Assembly: GCA_021826835.1 (NCBI GenBank)
Contig: JAKAYH010000032.1
Location: 1-11,842, forward strand
Reading direction: 5' to 3'
DNA length: 11,842 nt
Source: Thermoplasmata archaeon
Lineage (GTDB): Archaea > Thermoplasmatota > Thermoplasmata > Thermoplasmatales > Thermoplasmataceae
The notes below the pieces were generated by a model. The model was not told the origin of the DNA, searched no databases, and was given only the letters and a program-made list of their open reading frames with translations. Shown here piece after piece: positions 1 through 6,715 of the stretch. The stretch's first letter is position 1. Each line of letters starts with the position of its first letter. A program made the translations under genes and the position numbers.

Positions 1-41
1 ACCCCCGCAATTATAAGGCTCCTGGTTGTCAGGATGGCTGT
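1..41 (-). repeat. Partial CRISPR spacer at the window edge
   Basis: These bases end exactly where the first visible repeat begins. If the first two bases (AC) are the end of another repeat, the remaining 39 bases are a normal-length spacer for this array (35-40). The array would then continue beyond the left edge. Two bases are too few to prove this, so the stretch could also be leader-distal flank. Confidence 0.55.
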
Positions 42-1896
42 GCTTCAATAGAGCCATGATTATTCAATCATGGAAACCTTTTACAATCCTTACTCTTTTT
101 ACAATCAATAATAGCTTCAATAGAGCCATGATTATTCAATCATGGAAACAGTTCAAGGACCATCCAACCAGGCTGAGGAATCTCCAGCTTCAATAGAGCC
201 ATGATTATTCAATCATGGAAACCGCTTGTTAATGAAATTATAAACCCAAGATGGTATAGCTTTAATAGAGCCATGATTATTCAATCATGGAAACTAATTG
301 AATATTGAGGCGTCCGCGCTCATAAAATCGCTTCAATAGAGCCATGATTATTCAATCATGGAAACATTTGAGAATCCTCCGAAAAATTGAATGATTGTCT
401 CGCTTCAATAGAGCCATGATTATTCAATCATGGAAACAGCAGCAGCAAGCAGCCACTTCTCGGGGGATGAAGAGCTTCAATAGAGCCATGATTATTCAAT
501 CATGGAAACTTGATCTGTGTGCCAGAACTGGGATTGGCAATCCTGTTGCTTCAATAGAGCCATGATTATTCAATCATGGAAACGAAAAAGAGAAGATAAT
601 ACTTACTCTTGACGATATTAGCTTCAATAGAGCCATGATTATTCAATCATGGAAACCTGGTCGAGGAGCTCAAGTAAGTGCTGGCAGTCATCGCTTCAAT
701 AGAGCCATGATTATTCAATCATGGAAACGTCAGGCCAAATTCCTCCTAAATCAGGAGAAAGAAGGCTTCAATAGAGCCATGATTATTCAATCATGGAAAC
801 ACATTGCAACATTGTATAGGTTCGTTGTCGATGACGTGCTTCAATAGAGCCATGATTATTCAATCATGGAAACCATACTTCTACTAATGACACTACGAGT
901 AATAAATAATGCTTCAATAGAGCCATGATTATTCAATCATGGAAACGAGGTGTTTTATGAGACACCAGGACAAGTTAGAGGAGCTTCAATAGAGCCATGA
1001 TTATTCAATCATGGAAACTATGTATATGGAGATGTGCCGCCTGAGATTGTGGTTGGCTTCAATAGAGCCATGATTATTCAATCATGGAAACTAAATCTGG
1101 TTTCAGGATTATAATGAGCTTTACAAGGGCTTCAATAGAGCCATGATTATTCAATCATGGAAACTTGGGATAGATATAAAGGATAACTTATGGCTTGATT
1201 TGCTTCAATAGAGCCATGATTATTCAATCATGGAAACTTCTTTCCTTTATTTTAGATTCGGTCATTTTTCTTTAGCTTCAATAGAGCCATGATTATTCAA
1301 TCATGGAAACGTTCTTAGACCAGATGCTCCTGAAGCAATGGCTGTTAGCTTCAATAGAGCCATGATTATTCAATCATGGAAACAGCATTATAGCAATGAA
1401 TCCCAGGACTGTTAGCGATTGCTTCAATAGAGCCATGATTATTCAATCATGGAAACGCTGCATTGTGAACAGTATATCTCTTTCCTCCGTTGAGCTTCAA
1501 TAGAGCCATGATTATTCAATCATGGAAACACCGTTGAAAGAATTACTACTTGAAGCATTTACAATCGCTTCAATAGAGCCATGATTATTCAATCATGGAA
1601 ACCCGACTGGATGTATTCCGACAATGAATATTTGAATCCTGAGCTTCAATAGAGCCATGATTATTCAATCATGGAAATTTATAGTTTGAGAATTAGTTAA
1701 ATTTTCTACACATGCTTCAATAGAGCCATGATTATTCAATCATGGAAACACCAATAAAACTTTTTGACTTGGAAGTAATGTTAAGGCTTCAATAGAGCCA
1801 TGATTATTCAATCATGGAAACCAGATACCGAGCAAAGAACCTTCTGGCTCTATGTGCTGAGCTTCAATAGAGCCATGATTATTCAATCATGGAAAC
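42..1896 (-). CRISPR. CRISPR array, 26 repeats, 25 complete spacers (subtype I-G)
   Basis: A 36-bp repeat occurs 26 times, starting at 42, 114, 187, 259, 330, 402, 474, 548, 621, 693, 765, 838, 911, 983, 1056, 1129, 1202, 1275, 1348, 1421, 1494, 1567, 1643, 1714, 1786 and 1861. It reads GCTTCAATAGAG, then the perfect hairpin CCATGATT-ATTC-AATCATGG, then AAAC. Only two copies differ: the one at 259 has T for C at position 5, and the one at 1643 ends in T instead of C. Spacers are 35-40 bp, mostly 36-37, and all differ. On the minus strand the repeat ends in ATTGAAGC, like the common ATTGAAA(C/G) crRNA handle, and the AT-rich region between array and cas2 would be the leader. Both point to leftward transcription, with the newest spacers at the right. 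The strand is inferred; the array itself is certain. Confidence 0.98.
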
Positions 1897-1916
1897 GGTA
1901 TATATGATTAGTATTT

Positions 1917-1927
1917 GTATAAAGTTT
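1917..1927 (-). promoter_or_regulatory. Putative array promoter (TATA-like box)
   Basis: On the minus strand these bases read AAACTTTATAC, which resembles an archaeal BRE plus TATA box. The box is centred near 1921. Archaeal transcription usually starts about 24-26 bases downstream, so the predicted start is around 1896, at the first base of the leader-proximal repeat. The assignment rests on motif and spacing only. Confidence 0.4.
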
Positions 1928-1970
1928 ACTTTTGCAGCTAAAACTTCAAATATTGATACGTGATAATTTA

Positions 1971-2111
1971 TTTTTGCGAGAGAATGGCCATATTCTGTGG
2001 AACAAGAGTAAGATGTGGAAAGCTACCCATTAGAATAATCCATCATAAACCGTGAATTACCAAGATCGAGAGGGACATGAAGTATTATCAAACGTTCGCC
2101 TCTCGCAAAAA
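1971..2111. repeat. 12-bp perfect inverted repeat spanning 141 bp of the leader
   Basis: TTTTTGCGAGAG at 1971-1982 is the exact reverse complement of CTCTCGCAAAAA at 2100-2111. The arms enclose 117 bases that contain a smaller hairpin (AGAAT at 1981-1985 with ATTCT at 1992-1996, which overlaps the left arm). As RNA the arms could close a long stem; as DNA they could be paired protein-binding sites. There is no target-site duplication beside the arms (ATAATTTA on the left, GGCAGTGA on the right), so a miniature transposon is not supported. Confidence 0.7.
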
Positions 2112-2170
2112 GGCAGTGATGTTAACGATCAGGATGAGATCCAATTCTCCACCTCCTGCCAAAGGCAGTG
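2109..2170. repeat. Direct repeat of a 10-mer in the leader
   Basis: AAAGGCAGTG occurs at 2109-2118 and again at 2161-2170, 52 bp apart, which is about five helical turns. The first copy abuts the right arm of the long inverted repeat and the second forms one side of a small hairpin. They could be binding sites on one face of the leader DNA, but no function is known. Confidence 0.5.
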
Positions 2171-2175
2171 TTTTT
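2156..2175 (+). terminator. Small hairpin followed by T-run (weak terminator-like)
   Basis: CTGCC (2156-2160) pairs with GGCAG (2164-2168) around AAA, and on the plus strand TG and a run of five T follow. A 5-bp stem is weak, and no plus-strand gene is present to be terminated, so the hairpin may instead be a leader structure. Confidence 0.2.
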
Positions 2176-2213
2176 CATCAAAACCGATTGGTAAATTAGG
2201 ATAAATTCAAGCT

Positions 2214-2504
2214 TTATATAATGATTGCTCCACGATCCTCAAACTTTTTTACCTTCCCTATTGACATTATCTTATCTTGATATTTTGAACTGGAATTTCC
2301 AAGGTCAAAAATAAGGACACTATCCTCAGAATGATTTAATATGTGAGAAAGCTCAGAGATCATAATAATCTTTTCTTTATCGGATAGATCACAAATAAAG
2401 ACAGAATACTGCAGTGCATCTCCATAGCCCTTCATTTTCTTGTATATCTGTCCTAATCTTTTTTGATCTGTTATATCATAGGATACCAAATATTTTCTTC
2501 TCAT
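2214..2504 (-). CDS. cas2: CRISPR-associated endonuclease Cas2
   Basis: This 96-residue protein has the usual Cas2 size and ferredoxin-like pattern. It begins with a beta strand ending in YDITD, where Asp10 is the conserved acidic residue, and continues with GQIYKKMKGYGDALQYSVF, which is characteristic of the family. Cas2 dimers bridge two Cas1 dimers in the spacer-integration complex; nuclease activity is not needed for integration. The ATG lies three bases after the cas4-cas1 stop, and a Shine-Dalgarno-like AGGTGA overlaps that stop codon, so the two genes are probably translationally coupled. It is the last gene of the operon, and its TAA is followed directly by the CRISPR leader. Confidence 0.96.
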   Translation of the reverse strand: MRRKYLVSYDITDQKRLGQIYKKMKGYGDALQYSVFICDLSDKEKIIMISELSHILNHSEDSVLIFDLGNSSSKYQDKIMSIGKVKKFEDRGAIII

Positions 2505-2507
2505 GTT

Positions 2508-2513
2508 TCACCT
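2508..2513 (-). promoter_or_regulatory. Ribosome binding site of cas2
   Basis: The minus strand reads AGGTGA-AAC-ATG. The site contains the TGA stop of cas4-cas1 and lies three bases before the cas2 start codon, which supports that start and suggests coupled translation. Confidence 0.55.
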
Positions 2514-4196
2514 GGTTGTAAAAACTGGATAATGTTTTATTTCCCCGTTTAGGTACCTAGCAAGCATTCTTGCCTGAACCTCAAAAACTCTTCTATAGCT
2601 AACAGAATATTTGAACAGTGGATGACTGATTAGGTCATCAAGCCTTCTTTCATATGCCCTTATTGTTTTTTTCCTCCCATTAGATGTTAAGGCAACTGAA
2701 TTCCCCCTCCGAATAAAGTCATCCTTGTTTATTTCGTTGCTATTAAGTGCTGTAATTACAACAGAGTCACAGATTATTGGTCTGAACTCTTCCATCAAAT
2801 CCAATGCAAGTGCAGGTTTTCCATATTTTGGTTTGTGCAAAAATCCCAGATAAGGATCAAATCCAACAGTTGCTGCAATAATAGTCATGTCCTTTGCAAG
2901 AATAGAGTATAGATAAGAAAGAATTGCGTTTACTGGATCCTTCGGTGGTCTCCTATTTCTGCTATTAAAATTGAAATCTGCATGATTTTCAGAACTCTTT
3001 AACATTTTAGTGAAATTACTGAAATAAATTCTGGCAGCAAGTCCCTCTATTCCCAGTAGTTCACCCAAATTCTTCGATGTTAAAATTTTTCTTGAGAGTT
3101 CACTTAAATTTTCAAGTGTTTCAGATTTGATATCCTTTCCGTTTCTTCTAAGCATTGTTCTAGAATTCTTTATTTTTCCTGTAATGAATCCTTTTGCAAT
3201 TTCTAGTGACTTTTCATTCTGCGATGCTGTATCGAACTGTTTTATTCTGAGATCTATATTGTTGCCAGAGATTCCATTTGTCATACCTGTAAACCATCCA
3301 CCTGATGAAAAATAGCATATAGGAATGTTCCTGTTACATAGCTCTTTTATTGCCTGCGTTGAAATCTGGACATTGCCAAATATGGACACACTTGAAATTT
3401 CCATTATTCTGTAACTTCCGATTGTTACATTATCCTTTTTGGCTACCAGTTCCTCTCCCTTTTTAGATATATAAGCTCCCTGTTCCCCTACATAGAATGG
3501 ATAACTATCCGATCTTGCTGGAAATAATCTCCTTATTTCATCTCCCGATTTTTCAGATTTTTCCATTTTTAAGGAAAGTGTTTCATCCGGCAGGCAGATT
3601 GAAACTAAGGAGCATTTAATGCACTTTGGACTATCTACTAGTGGATCAGGTATAATTTTTTTAGTTTTAAGATCTCTTGCCTGTTTTATAATATTTTTTG
3701 CCCACTCAATTGTAGCATCATCTATTTTGAGATTTATTTTTTTATTAGATTCTGCATAATATACTGTGGCCTCGCTGCATTTGTAACCGTTTTCAATAAG
3801 TATCATTGCTTGGACGGTCACTTGTAATTTATCTGAATCCCAAATTCCACCATTGCTTTCGTTCGGTCTCCCTTTTTTATATTCCACAGGCTTGACCTCT
3901 CCTCCATTTCCTTCGATCAGATCAATCTTTGCAACTATTTGTTCGATCTCGGAGGATAATGTAACTGATGTTGCATGTATTCTATCATTTGCATTGCTAA
4001 ATTGGTCGGAATCTGGTAATTCACCACTCTCTTTATCAACTCTCTGGTGTTTAATTCTTCCCTCTATTGTGTCAGAAGAATCTTCGAAATATCCCTCTAT
4101 GTATTCAAGATAAAATAATCTAGGACAGTATACAAATTCATTTATCATTCTGAGGGGTATGTAGTCTATATTTTCTTCTTCATTACTCCTTGTCAC
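2508..4196 (-). CDS. cas4-cas1: Cas4-Cas1 fusion protein
   Basis: This 562-residue protein joins two adaptation enzymes, as is typical of subtype I-G. Residues 1 to about 205 are Cas4, a RecB-like nuclease with an iron-sulfur cluster: Cys24 in YCPRLFYLEY, His50, Asp92, Glu105 and Lys107 in EYKKG, Gln129, then Cys192, Cys195 and Cys201. Residues from about 225 are Cas1 integrase: Glu384 in GIEGLAARIYF, His454 in LHKPKYGKPALALDLMEEF, and acidic residues 466-470. All expected metal- and cluster-binding residues are present, so both halves look active. Cas4 trims prespacers and selects the PAM; in the related Geobacter sulfurreducens system the fusion enforces PAM choice. The start is GTG, preceded by AGGAGGT eight bases upstream, and overlaps the csb2 end by 14 bases. 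A later ATG at 4148 is possible but has no comparable ribosome site. Confidence 0.97.
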   Translation of the reverse strand: MTRSNEEENIDYIPLRMINEFVYCPRLFYLEYIEGYFEDSSDTIEGRIKHQRVDKESGELPDSDQFSNANDRIHATSVTLSSEIEQIVAKIDLIEGNGGEVKPVEYKKGRPNESNGGIWDSDKLQVTVQAMILIENGYKCSEATVYYAESNKKINLKIDDATIEWAKNIIKQARDLKTKKIIPDPLVDSPKCIKCSLVSICLPDETLSLKMEKSEKSGDEIRRLFPARSDSYPFYVGEQGAYISKKGEELVAKKDNVTIGSYRIMEISSVSIFGNVQISTQAIKELCNRNIPICYFSSGGWFTGMTNGISGNNIDLRIKQFDTASQNEKSLEIAKGFITGKIKNSRTMLRRNGKDIKSETLENLSELSRKILTSKNLGELLGIEGLAARIYFSNFTKMLKSSENHADFNFNSRNRRPPKDPVNAILSYLYSILAKDMTIIAATVGFDPYLGFLHKPKYGKPALALDLMEEFRPIICDSVVITALNSNEINKDDFIRRGNSVALTSNGRKKTIRAYERRLDDLISHPLFKYSVSYRRVFEVQARMLARYLNGEIKHYPVFTTR

Positions 4197-5643
4197 CTTC
4201 CCTTACCTCCTTAACCGGCATGAATGTACCAAGTCCAAAATGGGCTCCATATCCTACAGAGAAAGGGCCAGGAACATAATCTTCAAAAACAACTTCAAAT
4301 CCGTATCCCAGATTAACTGGATCATTTTTTCTATTTCTTCTAAAATCTAGCCAGTAATAACTGTGACCATTTTTTGATGATTTATTTAGAAGCTTAAATG
4401 ATACTGGTTTTGGTAATCCATGATTTGCAAATTCATGGTTCAGTTCATTGCATAACCACTGATAATAATCACCCCTTCCTTTTCTATAATGCCTTGTTAA
4501 TACCACAGGGGTGATACTTTTGAATCTTTTTGATTTCTGTATGACACTTATTTCGTTATCTTCGCCCCACTCTTTCGGAATGAGTTTAATATCTGGTCTT
4601 CCATTTGATTGCCAGATGGATCTTGTGCGATCGAGCGCGAGCAGTTCCTTCTGTGTGAAATATTCTTTGTTTCTTATTAATATATGACTTATTCGTCCAT
4701 TATTATTCAGATCAAGGGGAAGGATAAAAATATGCCTATGGCCCTTAGAAATAGAACCATCAGGATTTATTCCGCTTAAATTTACTGATCTACCATTATT
4801 AGACATTTTTCCATAAATGCCATTAATTTTCTTATGTATTCTTTCTGCTATGATTAATGAATCTGTTGCCATTGGTGGAACCTTGGAATCTATTGAATAA
4901 AGAAAATTTTTAACTTTAAGTCTTCCTGCCAACGACTTTTTGCTTTTGTCTTCTTTTATTTCTGGATTTTCAATTAAGTAATATGTAAATTCCAATGCAT
5001 ATGGCGAACTTATTCCCTTATAAATTATATCAGAAGTTTTAAGCATTAGTGCATCAAACCACTCAGTTTTTTCATATTTATAATTTTTTTTCGCGATTGG
5101 AATTGCAACCTTGACTTTTTCCTTGTTACCATCAAAGTAATTTAAATCTTGTAAAGGCTCAACATTTATTTTGTCTCCAAATTCTTTAAAATCCTTTAGA
5201 GTTTCAATTTTAACCCATGAATCGCTTCTGCCCAGGTAATTTATTAGTGATAATATCTCTTCCAATTTTTGCACTTCTATTTCTGTAAATTCTACGTTCT
5301 TCCAGATAACATATATTTGATCCTCAGGATTGATACTTATAAAGCCATCATATATAAGCTGCTTTTTAGTGATCTCTTTTGAATTTTGACTCATATAACT
5401 GAGTATTACTCCTTCAGTGAACCTGGGTGTACTAAATAGCGGAGGGTTTTCAGATAATTTTTCAATTATCGTTTGCAGGATATCAATATCCCAGGATGGG
5501 CGCTTTCTAAGCCATGAATCAATGATTGCTCTTACTATTCTATACGGCGATGGAGGGAATTCTGGGATGCCCTCATTGACGTTTCTCCCCCAGGGGGTAG
5601 AATGGTATCTACCTGATAATAGTGTTATTTTGAAGGCTATCAT
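4183..5643 (-). CDS. csb2: Csb2, Cas5-Cas6 fusion (GSU0054 family)
   Basis: The 486 residues match the Csb2/GSU0054 family of subtype I-G. The N-terminal signature GRYHSTPWGRNVNEG (11-25) followed by PPSPYRIVRA (30-39) is the Cas5-like start. Further landmarks are KGHRHIFILPLD (300-311), TPVVLTRHYRKG (378-389) and the C-terminal glycine-rich loop GPFSVGYGAHFGLG (459-472), typical of RAMP-fold Cas6 proteins. The protein should cut pre-crRNA in the repeat and stay on the crRNA as the Cas5 subunit of the effector. No separate cas6 is present in the window, which agrees with this. Which histidine is catalytic cannot be told from sequence alone. The ATG lies ten bases after the cas7 stop, with only a weak ribosome site, so translation is probably coupled. 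Confidence 0.93.
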   Translation of the reverse strand: MIAFKITLLSGRYHSTPWGRNVNEGIPEFPPSPYRIVRAIIDSWLRKRPSWDIDILQTIIEKLSENPPLFSTPRFTEGVILSYMSQNSKEITKKQLIYDGFISINPEDQIYVIWKNVEFTEIEVQKLEEILSLINYLGRSDSWVKIETLKDFKEFGDKINVEPLQDLNYFDGNKEKVKVAIPIAKKNYKYEKTEWFDALMLKTSDIIYKGISSPYALEFTYYLIENPEIKEDKSKKSLAGRLKVKNFLYSIDSKVPPMATDSLIIAERIHKKINGIYGKMSNNGRSVNLSGINPDGSISKGHRHIFILPLDLNNNGRISHILIRNKEYFTQKELLALDRTRSIWQSNGRPDIKLIPKEWGEDNEISVIQKSKRFKSITPVVLTRHYRKGRGDYYQWLCNELNHEFANHGLPKPVSFKLLNKSSKNGHSYYWLDFRRNRKNDPVNLGYGFEVVFEDYVPGPFSVGYGAHFGLGTFMPVKEVREGDKE

Positions 5644-5653
5644 AAAGCATCAT

Positions 5654-6715
5654 TTATTCATCTTCTAATGTATCATCTTCATTTTCTTTATCTATATTCT
5701 CCTCGCTATTATTTGGCTTTTCCCCCTCTTTTTTCCATTTTGCCTTGACCTGCAGTTTTGTAACAGGAGGAGTGCTGAAACTATGTTCACATTTTTTGAT
5801 GAGGTCGCTGAGGATTTCCATTATTTCTTTTTCCTCTGGAAATTCTACATATTCGTCTTTTTCTATATTAATTACAATATTGCTATCAACCATCAGATCG
5901 CATGCAGTCCTAAGTCTGAGAGAACTGTCAAGAAATTTTCTTATCTTCAACATACAGAGAAAGAACACCAACTTTGTCTCATTCTCTCCAAGCTCATAAC
6001 TTTTCAGAAGAGACGTATCTATATTGAAATAGGCATTTATACTCTCTGCAGTAAACTCAGTCCTGTGATAGGGGACGTTTCCATACACATCTTTTGTAAT
6101 TTCATTTGTCCTCAGTTTTCCTGTTGGGTCTATTGGATTATTTTTAACCCCTCCAGTGGAAACTTCCCTTATATTTTCAGCTTCTATAAAAGAGCTTAGA
6201 ATTCTTGGTAGTTTTAACCTGCCATCTTCAAGATTTGCCATAAAAACTCCGTGAATTAAGGAATTAACATCGTATTTAAAGACTGCCTTTGCCACCTTTT
6301 TCCAGTTCATAGGCTGACCTTTGAAATACGAGGCTTCCTTCTTTAATTCTTCCCTGAAGTTTTTATCTGATATTATGTAAGGCGAGTTCATTCTATGTGC
6401 CTCGATGAGAGATGATGTAAATTTTAACTCTCCATCAGCTGATAGTTCAGATACTATATATGAAATTCCCTTCAGACTTTCTATCACATTGTATCCATCT
6501 GCACCAATTATAGTTGATTCGAGCCGATTGGCCATGGATTGGGCGCTTTCTACTAGAACCATCCTTGTTCCGTCTGGTCTTTGAAACTCAGCTGCACCTA
6601 TTTCTGGAAACCCTGTTGGCTGAAACCTATCACCTTGTGTTGGCTTGAGCTTAACATCCATTAACAGCCTTGGCTCTTCAATCAATATTTTATAATCGAA
6701 TTTTTTATTTATCAT
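5654..6715 (-). CDS. csb1: Csb1, Cas7-family backbone subunit (GSU0053 family)
   Basis: Csb1 is the Cas7 protein of subtype I-G; many copies coat the crRNA spacer and form the filament of the effector. Visible family signatures are RLLMDVKLKPTQGDRFQPTG (16-35), IGAAEF (39-44) and VESAQSMANRLES (55-67). I start it at the ATG at 6715 (353 residues), which has GAGGT just upstream and overlaps the csx17 end by 11 bases. A TTG at 6724 would add three residues and cannot be excluded. The last 20 or so residues are strongly acidic and look disordered, an extension beyond the conserved core. Expression should be coupled to csx17 before it and csb2 after it. Confidence 0.94.
   Translation of the reverse strand: MINKKFDYKILIEEPRLLMDVKLKPTQGDRFQPTGFPEIGAAEFQRPDGTRMVLVESAQSMANRLESTIIGADGYNVIESLKGISYIVSELSADGELKFTSSLIEAHRMNSPYIISDKNFREELKKEASYFKGQPMNWKKVAKAVFKYDVNSLIHGVFMANLEDGRLKLPRILSSFIEAENIREVSTGGVKNNPIDPTGKLRTNEITKDVYGNVPYHRTEFTAESINAYFNIDTSLLKSYELGENETKLVFFLCMLKIRKFLDSSLRLRTACDLMVDSNIVINIEKDEYVEFPEEKEIMEILSDLIKKCEHSFSTPPVTKLQVKAKWKKEGEKPNNSEENIDKENEDDTLEDE

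Larger units (their letters stand above)
1897..2213 (-). promoter_or_regulatory. CRISPR leader region
   Basis: This 317-bp gap lies between the last repeat and the cas2 stop codon and holds no convincing gene. It is AT-rich next to the array, as leaders usually are. It contains a TATA-like box about 25 bases before the first repeat, a 12-bp perfect inverted repeat (1971-1982 with 2100-2111), a 10-base direct repeat, and a short hairpin at 2156-2168. It should carry the pre-crRNA promoter and the recognition site for spacer integration by Cas1-Cas2. Because cas2 reads straight into it, cas read-through may also contribute to array transcription. Confidence 0.75.

Noticed and set aside
635..847. 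Open frame of 70 codons on the plus strand
   Set aside because: It lies wholly inside the CRISPR array; the peptide repeats MIIQSWK because it translates the repeat. Not a gene.
1971..2111. 5S rRNA-like segment (paired ends, GGCCATA near the start, GTGGAAAGCTA)
   Set aside because: The resemblance is limited to short words; the conserved loop sequences of 5S rRNA are missing and the segment is too AT-rich.
1971..2111. Miniature transposon flanked by terminal inverted repeats
   Set aside because: No target-site duplication beside the arms and no second copy in the window.
2209..2220. Strong TATA-like AAGCTTTATATA on the plus strand, possible antisense promoter into cas2
   Set aside because: It partly encodes the end of Cas2 and its stop, AT-rich DNA often gives such matches, and no plus-strand gene follows.
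3127..6199. Several plus-strand open frames of 60-140 codons opposite cas4-cas1, csb2 and csb1
   Set aside because: They are antisense to well-supported cas genes, have no recognisable protein features and reflect low stop density opposite AT-rich coding DNA.
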